This document shows, one piece after another, positions 55,709 to 64,000 of a stretch of DNA of 64,000 nucleotides. Each line of letters opens with the position of its first letter. Positions within the stretch are counted from its first letter, which is position 1. Made by a program: the position numbers and the translations under genes. Source of the stretch: Alphaproteobacteria bacterium (lineage in GTDB: Bacteria > Pseudomonadota > Alphaproteobacteria > Micavibrionales > Micavibrionaceae); NCBI GenBank assembly GCA_002401695.1, contig NVTV01000001.1:1-64000 (forward strand). The letters run 5' to 3'. The notes beneath the pieces are model-generated. The model was not told the origin of the DNA. It searched no databases and worked only from the letters and a program-made list of their open reading frames with translations.

Positions 55709-56588
55709 TCAATTCTTTATCATCGACTTTCCTGCACTGGTCATCGTCACGCTGGCTAGTGTTCTGTGCGCCCTTCTCGGCAGTTTTCTCGTCCTGACCA
55801 AGCAAGCAGTTATGATTGATGCGATATCGCATTCGGTTCTGCCAGGTATTGTTGCAGGGGTTTTGCTCTCCGGTTCATTCAGTATTCTATACGTTATGGC
55901 GGGCGCGTTAATCTCTGCCCTTATTGCAGTGCTGCTGGTTTATGTGTTCCAGCATTGGGGCAAGATAGAACAAGGTGCCGCCATTGGCGCAGTCTTCACA
56001 GCCATGTTTGCCTTTGGCGTCTTATTGCTGGAAACGCAAGTTGGCTCTCGCATTCATCTGGATACACAACATGTTTTATACGGCGCGCTAGAGCTAACAT
56101 ACTGGGCAAATCCATTTGAATGGAGCTCTATGCCCACGCAGATCAAAACACTGGCTGTGCTGCTGATTATCACTGTGGTGTTCTTGCTGGCCTTCTTCAA
56201 AGAACTACGCCTCACCACCTTTGATCCAACTTATGCAAGAATCATGGGCTATAGAACATATCTGTTTCAAATTATTTTATTGGTGCTAATCGCCCTTGTC
56301 GCGGTGGGGTGTTTCGAAGCAACAGGCTCTATTCTCGTTATTGCCCTGTTTATTTGCCCCGCCGCCGCCGCGCGAATGCTTTGCGACCAAATGAGCAGCC
56401 AGCTCCTGTTAAGTACCCTCATCGCGGTATTTTGCGCCGTAATGGGGTATCTATCCTCGGCTCTACTGCCGCTGTGGCTTGGCTTTGATATGACAGTGAA
56501 CAGCGCCTCTGTTATTGCCCTATTTTCTGGGATATGCCTAATTATATCTATCATTGGATCACCTAAATATGGTATCTTCGCGAAATAG
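55701..56588 (+). CDS. mntD: Manganese/zinc ABC transporter, permease 2
   Basis: A second ABC-3 family permease with LTKQAVMIDAISHSVLPGIVAGV and FDPTYARIMGYRTYLFQ. It overlaps mntC by 8 bp. A GTG at 55695 is an alternative start. Two permeases in one operon is common for the MntABCD type. Confidence 0.9.
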   Translation: MLDQFFIIDFPALVIVTLASVLCALLGSFLVLTKQAVMIDAISHSVLPGIVAGVLLSGSFSILYVMAGALISALIAVLLVYVFQHWGKIEQGAAIGAVFTAMFAFGVLLLETQVGSRIHLDTQHVLYGALELTYWANPFEWSSMPTQIKTLAVLLIITVVFLLAFFKELRLTTFDPTYARIMGYRTYLFQIILLVLIALVAVGCFEATGSILVIALFICPAAAARMLCDQMSSQLLLSTLIAVFCAVMGYLSSALLPLWLGFDMTVNSASVIALFSGICLIISIIGSPKYGIFAK

Positions 56589-56620
56589 AAGGAAAATGAC
56601 TATAATTCTTATGATATTTC

Positions 56621-56649
56621 TTGACACTAGGCAGTGAGTATGGTTATTT
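56621..56649 (+). promoter_or_regulatory. Candidate promoter for rplU-rpmA
   Basis: TTGACA (56621-56626) is a perfect -35. A weak -10 (TTATTT, 56644-56649) lies 17 bp further. The 155-bp leader to rplU has no other gene. Confidence 0.4.
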
Positions 56650-56742
56650 CCATCGCCTATGACATGAAGGACTCTCGTTTGAGACTTAGGTGTTGTAAGA
56701 ACGAATAAAAATGAAAACACACAATTAAAACGGAATAAAGCG

Positions 56743-57057
56743 ATGTTTGCGGTTATTAAAACTGGTGGAAAACAGTATAAAGTACAAAAAGATGATAAAA
56801 TTCTTGTTGAAAAACTAGAAGGTGAAGATGGTGCAACGATAATACTTGATGAAGTATTGATGGTCGTTGACGGTAAAACTTCAAAAGTTGGTGAGCCTTT
56901 AGTTAAAGGCGCAACGGTTGAAGCGACATTAATCCGTCAAACACGCGGACCAAAGATTACGATCTTCAAAAAGAAGCGTCGTCAGAATTACCGTCGTAAA
57001 AAAGGTCATCGTCAAGATCTTACAATGATCCAAATCACAAACATTAAAGCGGCTTAG
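56743..57057 (+). CDS. rplU: 50S ribosomal protein L21
   Basis: The 104-residue protein starts [15 protein letters not shown] and ends with the RNA-binding [18 protein letters not shown], both diagnostic. It forms the usual rplU-rpmA-obgE group with the genes that follow. Confidence 0.97.
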   Translation: MFAVIKTGGKQYKVQKDDKILVEKLEGEDGATIILDEVLMVVDGKTSKVGEPLVKGATVEATLIRQTRGPKITIFKKKRRQNYRRKKGHRQDLTMIQITNIKAA

Positions 57058-57096
57058 TTCTGAATATAGAACGGCAAGCAAATCAGGAGATAAATA

Positions 57097-57381
57097 ATGG
57101 CACATAAAAAAGCAGGTGGTAGTACCAGAAACGGTCGTGACTCAGCTGGTCGTCGTCTAGGAATTAAAAAATACGGTGGTGAATCTGTATTGGCTGGTAA
57201 CATCATTGTTCGCCAACGTGGAACAAAATGGATACCTGGTAAAAATGTTGGTCTGGGTAAAGACCACACAATCTTTGCATTGCTTGAAGGACAGGTTCTG
57301 TTCACAAGAGGCAAAGGTGACAGAGCGATTGTTAATATCGTTCCGGCAAATGATGGTTCTACAGCACAAGCCGCTGAATAA
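57097..57381 (+). CDS. rpmA: 50S ribosomal protein L27
   Basis: The N-terminus [20 protein letters not shown] reaches the peptidyl-transferase centre, and the body ([26 protein letters not shown]) is standard. 94 residues, with CAGGAGATAAATA before the ATG. Confidence 0.97.
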   Translation: MAHKKAGGSTRNGRDSAGRRLGIKKYGGESVLAGNIIVRQRGTKWIPGKNVGLGKDHTIFALLEGQVLFTRGKGDRAIVNIVPANDGSTAQAAE

Positions 57382-57405
57382 ACCTCTTTGCAGTAAATAA
57401 TTTAT

Positions 57406-57435
57406 AAGGGGGAGCATCATGCCTTCCCCTTTTTT
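57406..57435 (+). terminator. Rho-independent terminator after rpmA
   Basis: AAGGGGGAG (57406-57414) pairs with CTTCCCCTT (57423-57431, one G-U) around an 8-nt loop and continues into TTTT. It may be partly read through into obgE, which starts 37 bp further. Confidence 0.75.
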
Positions 57436-57471
57436 AATGGATACCGTTTAAACGGGTAGAGAATAAAGACG

Positions 57472-58503
57472 ATGAAATTTTTAGATGAAGCAAAAATCTA
57501 TTTAGAGAGCGGTAAAGGCGGCGCAGGTTGCGTGGCATTTCACCGTGAAAAAAACATCGCCTTTGGTGGCCCTAGCGGTGGCAACGGCGGTAAAGGTGGC
57601 GACATCTATTTCGAGGCCGTTGAAACACTTAACACGCTCATTGACTTCCGTTTTATGCAACATTATCGCGCCACACACGGCAAGCATGGCTCTGGTCGTA
57701 ACCGAACCGGACCGGGCGGCGATGACTTAGTTATTAGAGTCCCCGTTGGCACAGAAGTTCTCGATGATGAAAAAGACACTGTTCTTGCTGACCTTAGTGA
57801 AAAAGGACAAATAGTCAAATTCATGAAGGGCGGCGATGGCGGCTTCGGAAATGCACATTATAAAAGCGCAACCAACCAAGCACCACGTAAATTCACACCG
57901 GGCTGGCCCTCACAGGAGATGGCCGTATGGCTGCGCCTAAAACTAATAGCAGATGTTGGCCTGATTGGCCTGCCAAATGCAGGCAAATCAACATTCTTGG
58001 CGGCGTGTTCCAATGCAAAGCCTAAAATCGCGAACTATCCCTTCACAACGCTGCACCCTAATTTGGGCGTGGTTAAGGTGGGGGAGAGAGATTTCGTTAT
58101 TGCCGATATCCCCGGCCTTATCGAAGGCGCACATGAAGGCCTCGGCCTTGGTGATCGCTTCCTTGGTCATGTTGAGCGCACCTCTGTTCTGCTGCACATT
58201 ATTGACTGCACACAAGATGATATCGTCAAAGACTATAAAACCATTCGTCATGAGTTAAAAGAATATGGCTGTGATCTCGAAAACAGGCACGAAATTGTTG
58301 TGATTAACAAAGCCGATGCTTTGGGTGCGGAGCTGGCACAAGATCAGGCGCAAACGCTGGAAGATGCCATTGGCAAAAAGGTCAATATCATGTCCGCAGT
58401 ATCCGGTGAAAATACAAAGAATATCCTCTATCAACTTGCCGAAATAGTTTACCGAGAGAAATATGGCGAAGGCGTAGAAGATACAAGTTTTGATCCAACA
58501 TGA
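57472..58503 (+). CDS. obgE: Obg-family GTPase
   Basis: ObgE works in late 50S assembly and stress control. The glycine-rich Obg domain covers the first 155 residues (GGNGGKGGDIYFEAV, GPGGDDLVIRVPVGTEV). The GTPase domain has G1 GLPNAGKSTFLAA, DIPGLIEGAHEG and NKADAL. It lacks the extra C-terminal OCT domain, giving 343 residues. It overlaps proB by 4 bp. Confidence 0.95.
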   Translation: MKFLDEAKIYLESGKGGAGCVAFHREKNIAFGGPSGGNGGKGGDIYFEAVETLNTLIDFRFMQHYRATHGKHGSGRNRTGPGGDDLVIRVPVGTEVLDDEKDTVLADLSEKGQIVKFMKGGDGGFGNAHYKSATNQAPRKFTPGWPSQEMAVWLRLKLIADVGLIGLPNAGKSTFLAACSNAKPKIANYPFTTLHPNLGVVKVGERDFVIADIPGLIEGAHEGLGLGDRFLGHVERTSVLLHIIDCTQDDIVKDYKTIRHELKEYGCDLENRHEIVVINKADALGAELAQDQAQTLEDAIGKKVNIMSAVSGENTKNILYQLAEIVYREKYGEGVEDTSFDPT

Positions 58504-59630
58504 AATTAATTTTAGAAAACGCAAAACTCATTGTTATTAAAATTGGCTCTGTGCTGGTTCGCGGTGATGCGTTGGATCAGGCCAATCAGCCTTGGATGGA
58601 CGCGCTGGCCCAAGATATCCGCACCTTAAGAGATCAGGGTAAAAAGATTGTCCTCGTCTCCTCGGGCGGTGTTGCTTTGGGGCGCAAAGCACTGAACATT
58701 GCCTCTGATATTTCCCCAAGCTCTATTCCACTGGCAAAGAAACAGGCGGCCTCTGCTGTTGGGCAATATCATTTGTTTAACGGATACTTTAAGGCTTTCG
58801 AAAAGCAAGGCATAACCACCGCGCAAGTTCTTTTGACCATGAGTGAGACAGAAAACCGACGCATGAACCTGAATGCACGTGAGACACTCCATACATTATT
58901 GGAGAGCGGTATCGTGCCGATTATCAACGAAAATGACACGGTCTCAACCGAAGAAATCCGCTTTGGTGATAATGACCGCTTAAGTGTCAGAGTGGCGCAG
59001 ATGATCCTTGCTGACACCGTTGTGATTCTGTCGACAACGGACGGCTTATACACGGACAATCCAGATACTAATACACAGGCCGAGCATATCCCCTTTATCG
59101 ACGGTCTCACAGATGAACATACACAAATGGCGGGCGATGCCATTGCAGGTTTAAGCACCGGCGGCATGAAAAGCAAGATAGAAGCCGCCAGCGCAGCAAC
59201 AAAATCCGGCATAAACTTCATCATCACAGATGGACAGGATAACCACGCCTTGTCTCACCTTTATGATGATCAGGCTAAAATAGCCACTTTGTTTGCAGCG
59301 CAGAAATGCGATAATAATGCGCGCAAAATATGGCTCGGCGCACACATGAACCCAAAAGGTAGCGTAAACATTGATGACGGCGCACTCTCCGCACTCAATA
59401 GTGGCAAGAGCCTCCTCCCCGTTGGCATTAAAAGCGTTTCCGGTGATTTTAAACGCGGTGATGTGATTGAAATTAAAACACTGTCAGGTGATAAAATCGG
59501 CATGGGTATCAGCGCCTATAACGCAGATGACGCGCGGCGTATTATCGGCGTGAACAGTGCTAAAATTCATGAAATATTAGGCTATATCGGACGCACCGAA
59601 CTTATCCATCGTAATGATATGGTGCTTTAA
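58500..59630 (+). CDS. proB: Glutamate 5-kinase
   Basis: ProB phosphorylates glutamate in the first step of proline synthesis. The kinase part shows VIKIGSVLVRGD, VLVSSGGVALGRKALN, NENDTVSTEEIRFGDND and LSTGGMKSKIEAA. A C-terminal PUA domain (about 275-376) is present. The last 54 bp overlap the 3' end of the GNAT gene on the other strand. proA does not follow in this window. Confidence 0.94.
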   Translation: MKLILENAKLIVIKIGSVLVRGDALDQANQPWMDALAQDIRTLRDQGKKIVLVSSGGVALGRKALNIASDISPSSIPLAKKQAASAVGQYHLFNGYFKAFEKQGITTAQVLLTMSETENRRMNLNARETLHTLLESGIVPIINENDTVSTEEIRFGDNDRLSVRVAQMILADTVVILSTTDGLYTDNPDTNTQAEHIPFIDGLTDEHTQMAGDAIAGLSTGGMKSKIEAASAATKSGINFIITDGQDNHALSHLYDDQAKIATLFAAQKCDNNARKIWLGAHMNPKGSVNIDDGALSALNSGKSLLPVGIKSVSGDFKRGDVIEIKTLSGDKIGMGISAYNADDARRIIGVNSAKIHEILGYIGRTELIHRNDMVL

Positions 59631-60164
59631 CCAGTCTTCTTTGGTTATTTCCCAAATTTGTGCAATATCTTCGCCATTGTGATGGAGAGCTCTCTCTTCA
59701 CGTAAAAAAGTAGCCCCTGTTTTTTGCTTTACCCTACGGGATGCAACATTATTTTTAACATTACTGACAATAAATTTATCTATTTCCAGAACATTAAAAA
59801 TAAAGCCGTTAATACTATAAATTGCTTCCGTCATAATTCCGCGCCCATGATAAGGTTTTGCAAGCCAAAAACCTCTATTTCCATCCTTGGTAGGTATAAT
59901 GCGAAAATTAACCATACCTATCGCTTCATCATTTCCATTTTTAAGCGTTATAGCCCAAACATGCCAATTTTCTGATTCTGTCTGTGGCAGAATATGATCT
60001 CTGATATGTGTTAACGCGCCATCCTCTGGGTATGGCCAAGGAACAGACACCCCCATATATTTAATAATATCCCAATCATTAAAGTATTTCTGAACTGCTG
60101 GCGCATCATCTAAAGAAATAGGGCGTAATACTAAACGCTCTGTTTGCAAGGTTGGTGTTTTCAT
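59577..60164 (-). CDS. GNAT-family acetyltransferase (RimJ/RimL-like)
   Basis: The 195-residue protein has the Acetyltransf_3 pattern: TERLVLRPISLDDAPAVQKYF, FWLAKPYHGRGIMTEAI (the acetyl-CoA loop) and NVKNNVASRRVKQKTGATFL. Such enzymes acetylate protein N-termini or small molecules, and the substrate is unknown. The C-terminal 18 codons overlap the proB end in antisense. Confidence 0.85.
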   Translation of the reverse strand: MKTPTLQTERLVLRPISLDDAPAVQKYFNDWDIIKYMGVSVPWPYPEDGALTHIRDHILPQTESENWHVWAITLKNGNDEAIGMVNFRIIPTKDGNRGFWLAKPYHGRGIMTEAIYSINGFIFNVLEIDKFIVSNVKNNVASRRVKQKTGATFLREERALHHNGEDIAQIWEITKEDWLKHHIITMDKFGASDIA

Positions 60165-60202
60165 TCATTATAAATACCTAACCGAATCAAAAAGGGCAAG
60201 AG

Positions 60203-62800
60203 ATGCGAACAGATACACCCCAAACTATTTATCTAAAAGATTACACCCCCTTCCCTTTCGAGATTGAAAATCTGCACCTTAATTTTGACATCCGTGATGG
60301 ACATACCATCGTTACGGCAACCACAGCCTATAAACGAAAAGACGCGGCAACAACCTCGCTTTACCTTCATGGTGAAGAATTGGATATCATCGATATATCA
60401 ATTGATGATCAGAGCGTTGATGCATATGAGAAAACAGATAATGGCCTGACATTAGATACGCCTGACAAAGATACATTCACATTAAAAATTCAAACCAAAA
60501 TATACCCCGAGCAAAACACACGCCTTGAAGGACTGTATAATTCAGGCGGTACATATTGCACACAGTGCGAAGCCGAGGGATTTCGTCGCATCACCTATTA
60601 CCCTGACCGCCCCGATGTTATGACCATTTTCACCGTTCGGGTAGAAGCCGATAAGAAATACCCTGTCTTACTTTCAAACGGAAATCGTACCGATGGCGGC
60701 GAAGTTGGCGAAGATCGTCACTTCACTGTATGGGAAGACCCGCATCTGAAGCCTTGTTATCTATTCGCGCTTGTCGTTGGCGATCTAACACATATCCATG
60801 ACACATTCACCACAGCTTCCGGTCGGGAAGTCGATTTATACATCTACGTTCGCCACGGTGATGAAAGCCAGTGCGATCATGCGATGGCCAGCTTAAAGCG
60901 TTCCATGATATGGGATGAAGAAGTATATGGTTTAGAATACGACCTCGACATCTTTAATATCGTTGCTGTCAGTGACTTTAATATGGGCGCGATGGAGAAT
61001 AAATCCCTCAACATTTTCAACACTGCACTTGTTCTTGCGCAACAGGAAACCGCAACAGATCAAGACTTTATGCGCGTGGAGGGCGTGATCGCCCATGAAT
61101 ATTTCCACAATTGGAGCGGTAATCGCGTGACCTGCCGTGATTGGTTCCAGCTCTCCTTAAAGGAAGGGCTAACGGTTTTCCGTGATCAGGAATTCTCCAG
61201 TGATATGCATTCGCGTGACGTTCAGCGCATTGATGATGTGACGCACTTGCGCCGCTTCCAATTTAGTGAAGATTCATCACCTCTCGCGCACCCTATCCGC
61301 CCTGATAATTATATAGAAATCAATAACTTCTATACCATGACGGTCTATGAAAAAGGCGCGGAAATCATCCGTATGATGCGCACCATTCTAGGGACAGAGA
61401 AATACCGTAAAGGCACAGATTTATACTTTGAACGCCATGACGGACAAGCCGTTACCTGTGATGATTTCGTTAAAGCAATGGAAGATGCCAATGACGCAGA
61501 TTTATCTCAATTCAAACTATGGTACTCGCAAGCCGGTACGCCGGAGCTTAGCTTTACCGGAACCTACGATAAAGATAACCAATGCTATGACGTAACGTTA
61601 AAACAGAATGTTCCCAACACCGTTGGGCAAAGCAATAAAAAACCAATGACGATTCCCTGTTCGCTCGGCCTGATTGGCGCGGACGGTAAGGATTTAATTG
61701 AAACGCAAACATTGATGTTAAGCGATGCAGAGCAGAGCTTCAAAATAGAGAACATCATTGAAAAGCCAATCCCATCTATTTTGCGAAATTTCTCTGCACC
61801 CGTGAAATTGACAACCGATCTAACGGATGATGATCTAGCCTTCCTAATGATTAATGACAGTGATGGCTTTAACCGATGGGAAGCAGGCCAAACTTATTAC
61901 CTGCGCACAATCAATAAAATCATGGAAACGGGTGACGCGCCAAGCCAAGCATTCTTGGATATATACGGGAATTTACTGGAGCGCACCACGCACCCCGATG
62001 CTGACAAAGCATTAATGGCACGCGCAATCAGCATTCCCGACATCTCCAGCATCAGCCAAAATCAGGATATCATTGATCCCCAAGCCATCCATGAGGCGCG
62101 GGAAAGCATACTCAATGCTGTTACTGATAACTTCGCGGATCTACTGCATAAAATATATACCGACAACCGCACCAGCAATGATTTTTCCATTACTGCCAAG
62201 GCCATGGGGCAACGCACATTGCAAAACACCACCATGATGATCCTGTCTAATAAGTTAACCGATGACGATGCGGCGCGATGTAAAGCCCATTATGACACGG
62301 CGAATAATATGACAGATCGCATGGCCGGATTATATCTGGCGTGCGCCCTTGATGGCACAACACATGATGAAATTGTGAATGATTTCTACACCCGCTACAA
62401 AGATTATCCATTGGTGATTGATAAATGGTTCGGCGCGCAGGCACAAATTCACCTGCCCAAAACCATAGATGTGGTTAAGCAACTTCGCCAACACGCAGAT
62501 TTTAATATCAAAAATCCTAACCGCGTGCGCTCCTTATTCTCGGCCTTTGCCATGAGTAACCCTGTGCGCTTTCATGCAACGGATGGCTCCGGCTATGCGT
62601 TCCTGCGTGATGCTATTATTGAGCTGAACAAGATCAATCCGCAAATCGCGGCGCGTTTATTAACGCCTATGCGAACGTGGAAATCTTACACGCCTGATCG
62701 CCAAGTTATGATGAAAGATGCGCTGATCGAGATATTGAAAATAGAAGATATCGCCCCCGACATCTTTGAAATCGCCAGTAAAAGCCTGAATGACGCATGA
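60203..62800 (+). CDS. pepN: Aminopeptidase N
   Basis: PepN is a broad zinc aminopeptidase of family M1. The exopeptidase motif GAMENKSLNIFN and the zinc site HEYFHNWSGNRVTCRDWFQL are intact, with the distal Glu in LKEGLTVFRDQEF. The protein has 865 residues with the DUF3458-type C-terminal domains. It has no signal peptide. rnhB overlaps its stop by 4 bp. Confidence 0.96.
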   Translation: MRTDTPQTIYLKDYTPFPFEIENLHLNFDIRDGHTIVTATTAYKRKDAATTSLYLHGEELDIIDISIDDQSVDAYEKTDNGLTLDTPDKDTFTLKIQTKIYPEQNTRLEGLYNSGGTYCTQCEAEGFRRITYYPDRPDVMTIFTVRVEADKKYPVLLSNGNRTDGGEVGEDRHFTVWEDPHLKPCYLFALVVGDLTHIHDTFTTASGREVDLYIYVRHGDESQCDHAMASLKRSMIWDEEVYGLEYDLDIFNIVAVSDFNMGAMENKSLNIFNTALVLAQQETATDQDFMRVEGVIAHEYFHNWSGNRVTCRDWFQLSLKEGLTVFRDQEFSSDMHSRDVQRIDDVTHLRRFQFSEDSSPLAHPIRPDNYIEINNFYTMTVYEKGAEIIRMMRTILGTEKYRKGTDLYFERHDGQAVTCDDFVKAMEDANDADLSQFKLWYSQAGTPELSFTGTYDKDNQCYDVTLKQNVPNTVGQSNKKPMTIPCSLGLIGADGKDLIETQTLMLSDAEQSFKIENIIEKPIPSILRNFSAPVKLTTDLTDDDLAFLMINDSDGFNRWEAGQTYYLRTINKIMETGDAPSQAFLDIYGNLLERTTHPDADKALMARAISIPDISSISQNQDIIDPQAIHEARESILNAVTDNFADLLHKIYTDNRTSNDFSITAKAMGQRTLQNTTMMILSNKLTDDDAARCKAHYDTANNMTDRMAGLYLACALDGTTHDEIVNDFYTRYKDYPLVIDKWFGAQAQIHLPKTIDVVKQLRQHADFNIKNPNRVRSLFSAFAMSNPVRFHATDGSGYAFLRDAIIELNKINPQIAARLLTPMRTWKSYTPDRQVMMKDALIEILKIEDIAPDIFEIASKSLNDA

Positions 62801-63405
62801 CAGATTTTTTACTTGAAGATCAATATGATGGCATAGTCTGCGGATTGGATGAGGTTGGCCGCGGCCCTTTGGCCGGCCCCGTTGTTGCGGCATGTGTCGT
62901 TATTCCCAAAGACAAGCGGATGCTCGACTTTATTTCAGAAATACAGGACAGCAAAAAACTATCGGCGAAAAAACGGGAAGAGCTATACGATAAAATAACG
63001 ACGCACTTCCCCTATGCTATCTCCGAAATCACACCGAAAGAAATTGACGATATCAATATCCTGCAAGCCTCGCTCAAGGCAATGAAAACCGCGCATGATA
63101 CATTGGATAATATTGAATACGCCCTCGTTGACGGGAATAAAGCGCCACAGCTCAGCTCTCAAACAATGACAGTAGTGAAGGGCGATTCCAAATCGAAGAC
63201 AATCGCCGCCGCCTCCATCATTGCAAAGGTGCATAGAGACCGCATCATGTCGGCTCTATCAAAGCAATATCCACATTATGGTTGGAGCAATAATTCGGGC
63301 TATCCCACCAAGCAACATCGCGCCGCCATCCAAGAACATGGTATCACACCACATCATCGCAAGAGCTTTGCACCCGTTCGGAGCTTTATTGAATCGCAAC
63401 AATAG
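62797..63405 (+). CDS. rnhB: Ribonuclease HII
   Basis: RNase HII removes misincorporated ribonucleotides from DNA. The active-site acidic residues lie in ICGLDEVGRGPLAGPVVAAC and in ALVDGNK. The motif VKGDSKSKTIAAASIIAKVHRDRIM is also typical. It has 202 residues and its start overlaps pepN (ATGA). Confidence 0.95.
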   Translation: MTDFLLEDQYDGIVCGLDEVGRGPLAGPVVAACVVIPKDKRMLDFISEIQDSKKLSAKKREELYDKITTHFPYAISEITPKEIDDINILQASLKAMKTAHDTLDNIEYALVDGNKAPQLSSQTMTVVKGDSKSKTIAAASIIAKVHRDRIMSALSKQYPHYGWSNNSGYPTKQHRAAIQEHGITPHHRKSFAPVRSFIESQQ

Positions 63406-63434
63406 TTTAGATCAACAACAACTTATAAGCTGTT

Positions 63435-64000
<566 letters not shown>

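Overview
The window reads as one continuous piece of an alphaproteobacterial chromosome with moderate-to-low GC content (judged by eye, not computed). The evidence is the gene order metK-trmB then rimP-nusA-infB-rbfA-truB-rpsO with pnp close by, a fabA-fabB-fabI cluster, a Fur/Mur-type regulator, an Rrf2 regulator with RirA-like cysteine spacing in front of a suf operon, and the start of a CcrM-type GANTC adenine methyltransferase. The genus cannot be named from the sequence. No insertion sequence, prophage or CRISPR array was seen.

Layout. 1-11.9 kb: end of an XRE-type regulator, metK, trmB, the rimP-to-rpsO translation operon, gpmA on the opposite strand, and pnp. 11.9-22.6 kb: a non-coding stretch with a decayed coding tail, an orphan carboxyltransferase-like enzyme, a glycerophosphodiesterase, the minus-strand fabA-fabB-csaA-fabI group, an unrecognised protein, an exported SH3 protein, a PTS EIIA-Man-like protein that lacks its active-site histidine, a long ChaC-like protein, and dusA. 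22.6-36.7 kb: a long run of minus-strand genes. It starts upstream with tgt, a DgcZ-like GGDEF protein and a PAS histidine kinase, passes through fur, a small CxC protein, DUF1491, an entericidin-like lipoprotein and prfC, and ends in the Fe-S operon (Rrf2 regulator, sufB, three small membrane-protein genes, sufC, sufD, sufS, two exported cysteine-rich genes, sufT, sufA). 36.7-48 kb: rpmB, a divergent CobD-like membrane protein, phaZ with a lysine-rich tail, a YgjP-like peptidase, ruvX, gatCA, a third exported cysteine-rich gene, gatB, two small genes, tRNA-Ser(GCU), and a secreted Sel1/Hcp-repeat protein fused to a DsbA-like domain. 48-64 kb: a hybrid histidine kinase, nhaD, mntR divergent from mntABCD, rplU-rpmA, obgE-proB, an acetyltransferase, pepN-rnhB and the start of ccrM.

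Themes. Most of the window is core translation, RNA, lipid and Fe-S machinery. The unusual content sits inside or beside these operons. Three exported proteins (two in the suf operon, one between gatA and gatB) share an exact two-module cysteine pattern that I do not recognise, and a fourth, smaller protein coupled to fur carries one half-module. A secreted thioredoxin-fold (DsbA-like) protein with Cys-rich Hcp-type repeats lies 2 kb from one of them. Together these suggest an envelope thiol or metal system linked to iron-sulfur and iron regulation, which is an inference. Other oddities are a carboxyltransferase without biotin partners, several signalling proteins with lost catalytic residues, and a dense cluster of GANTC sites at the ccrM promoter.
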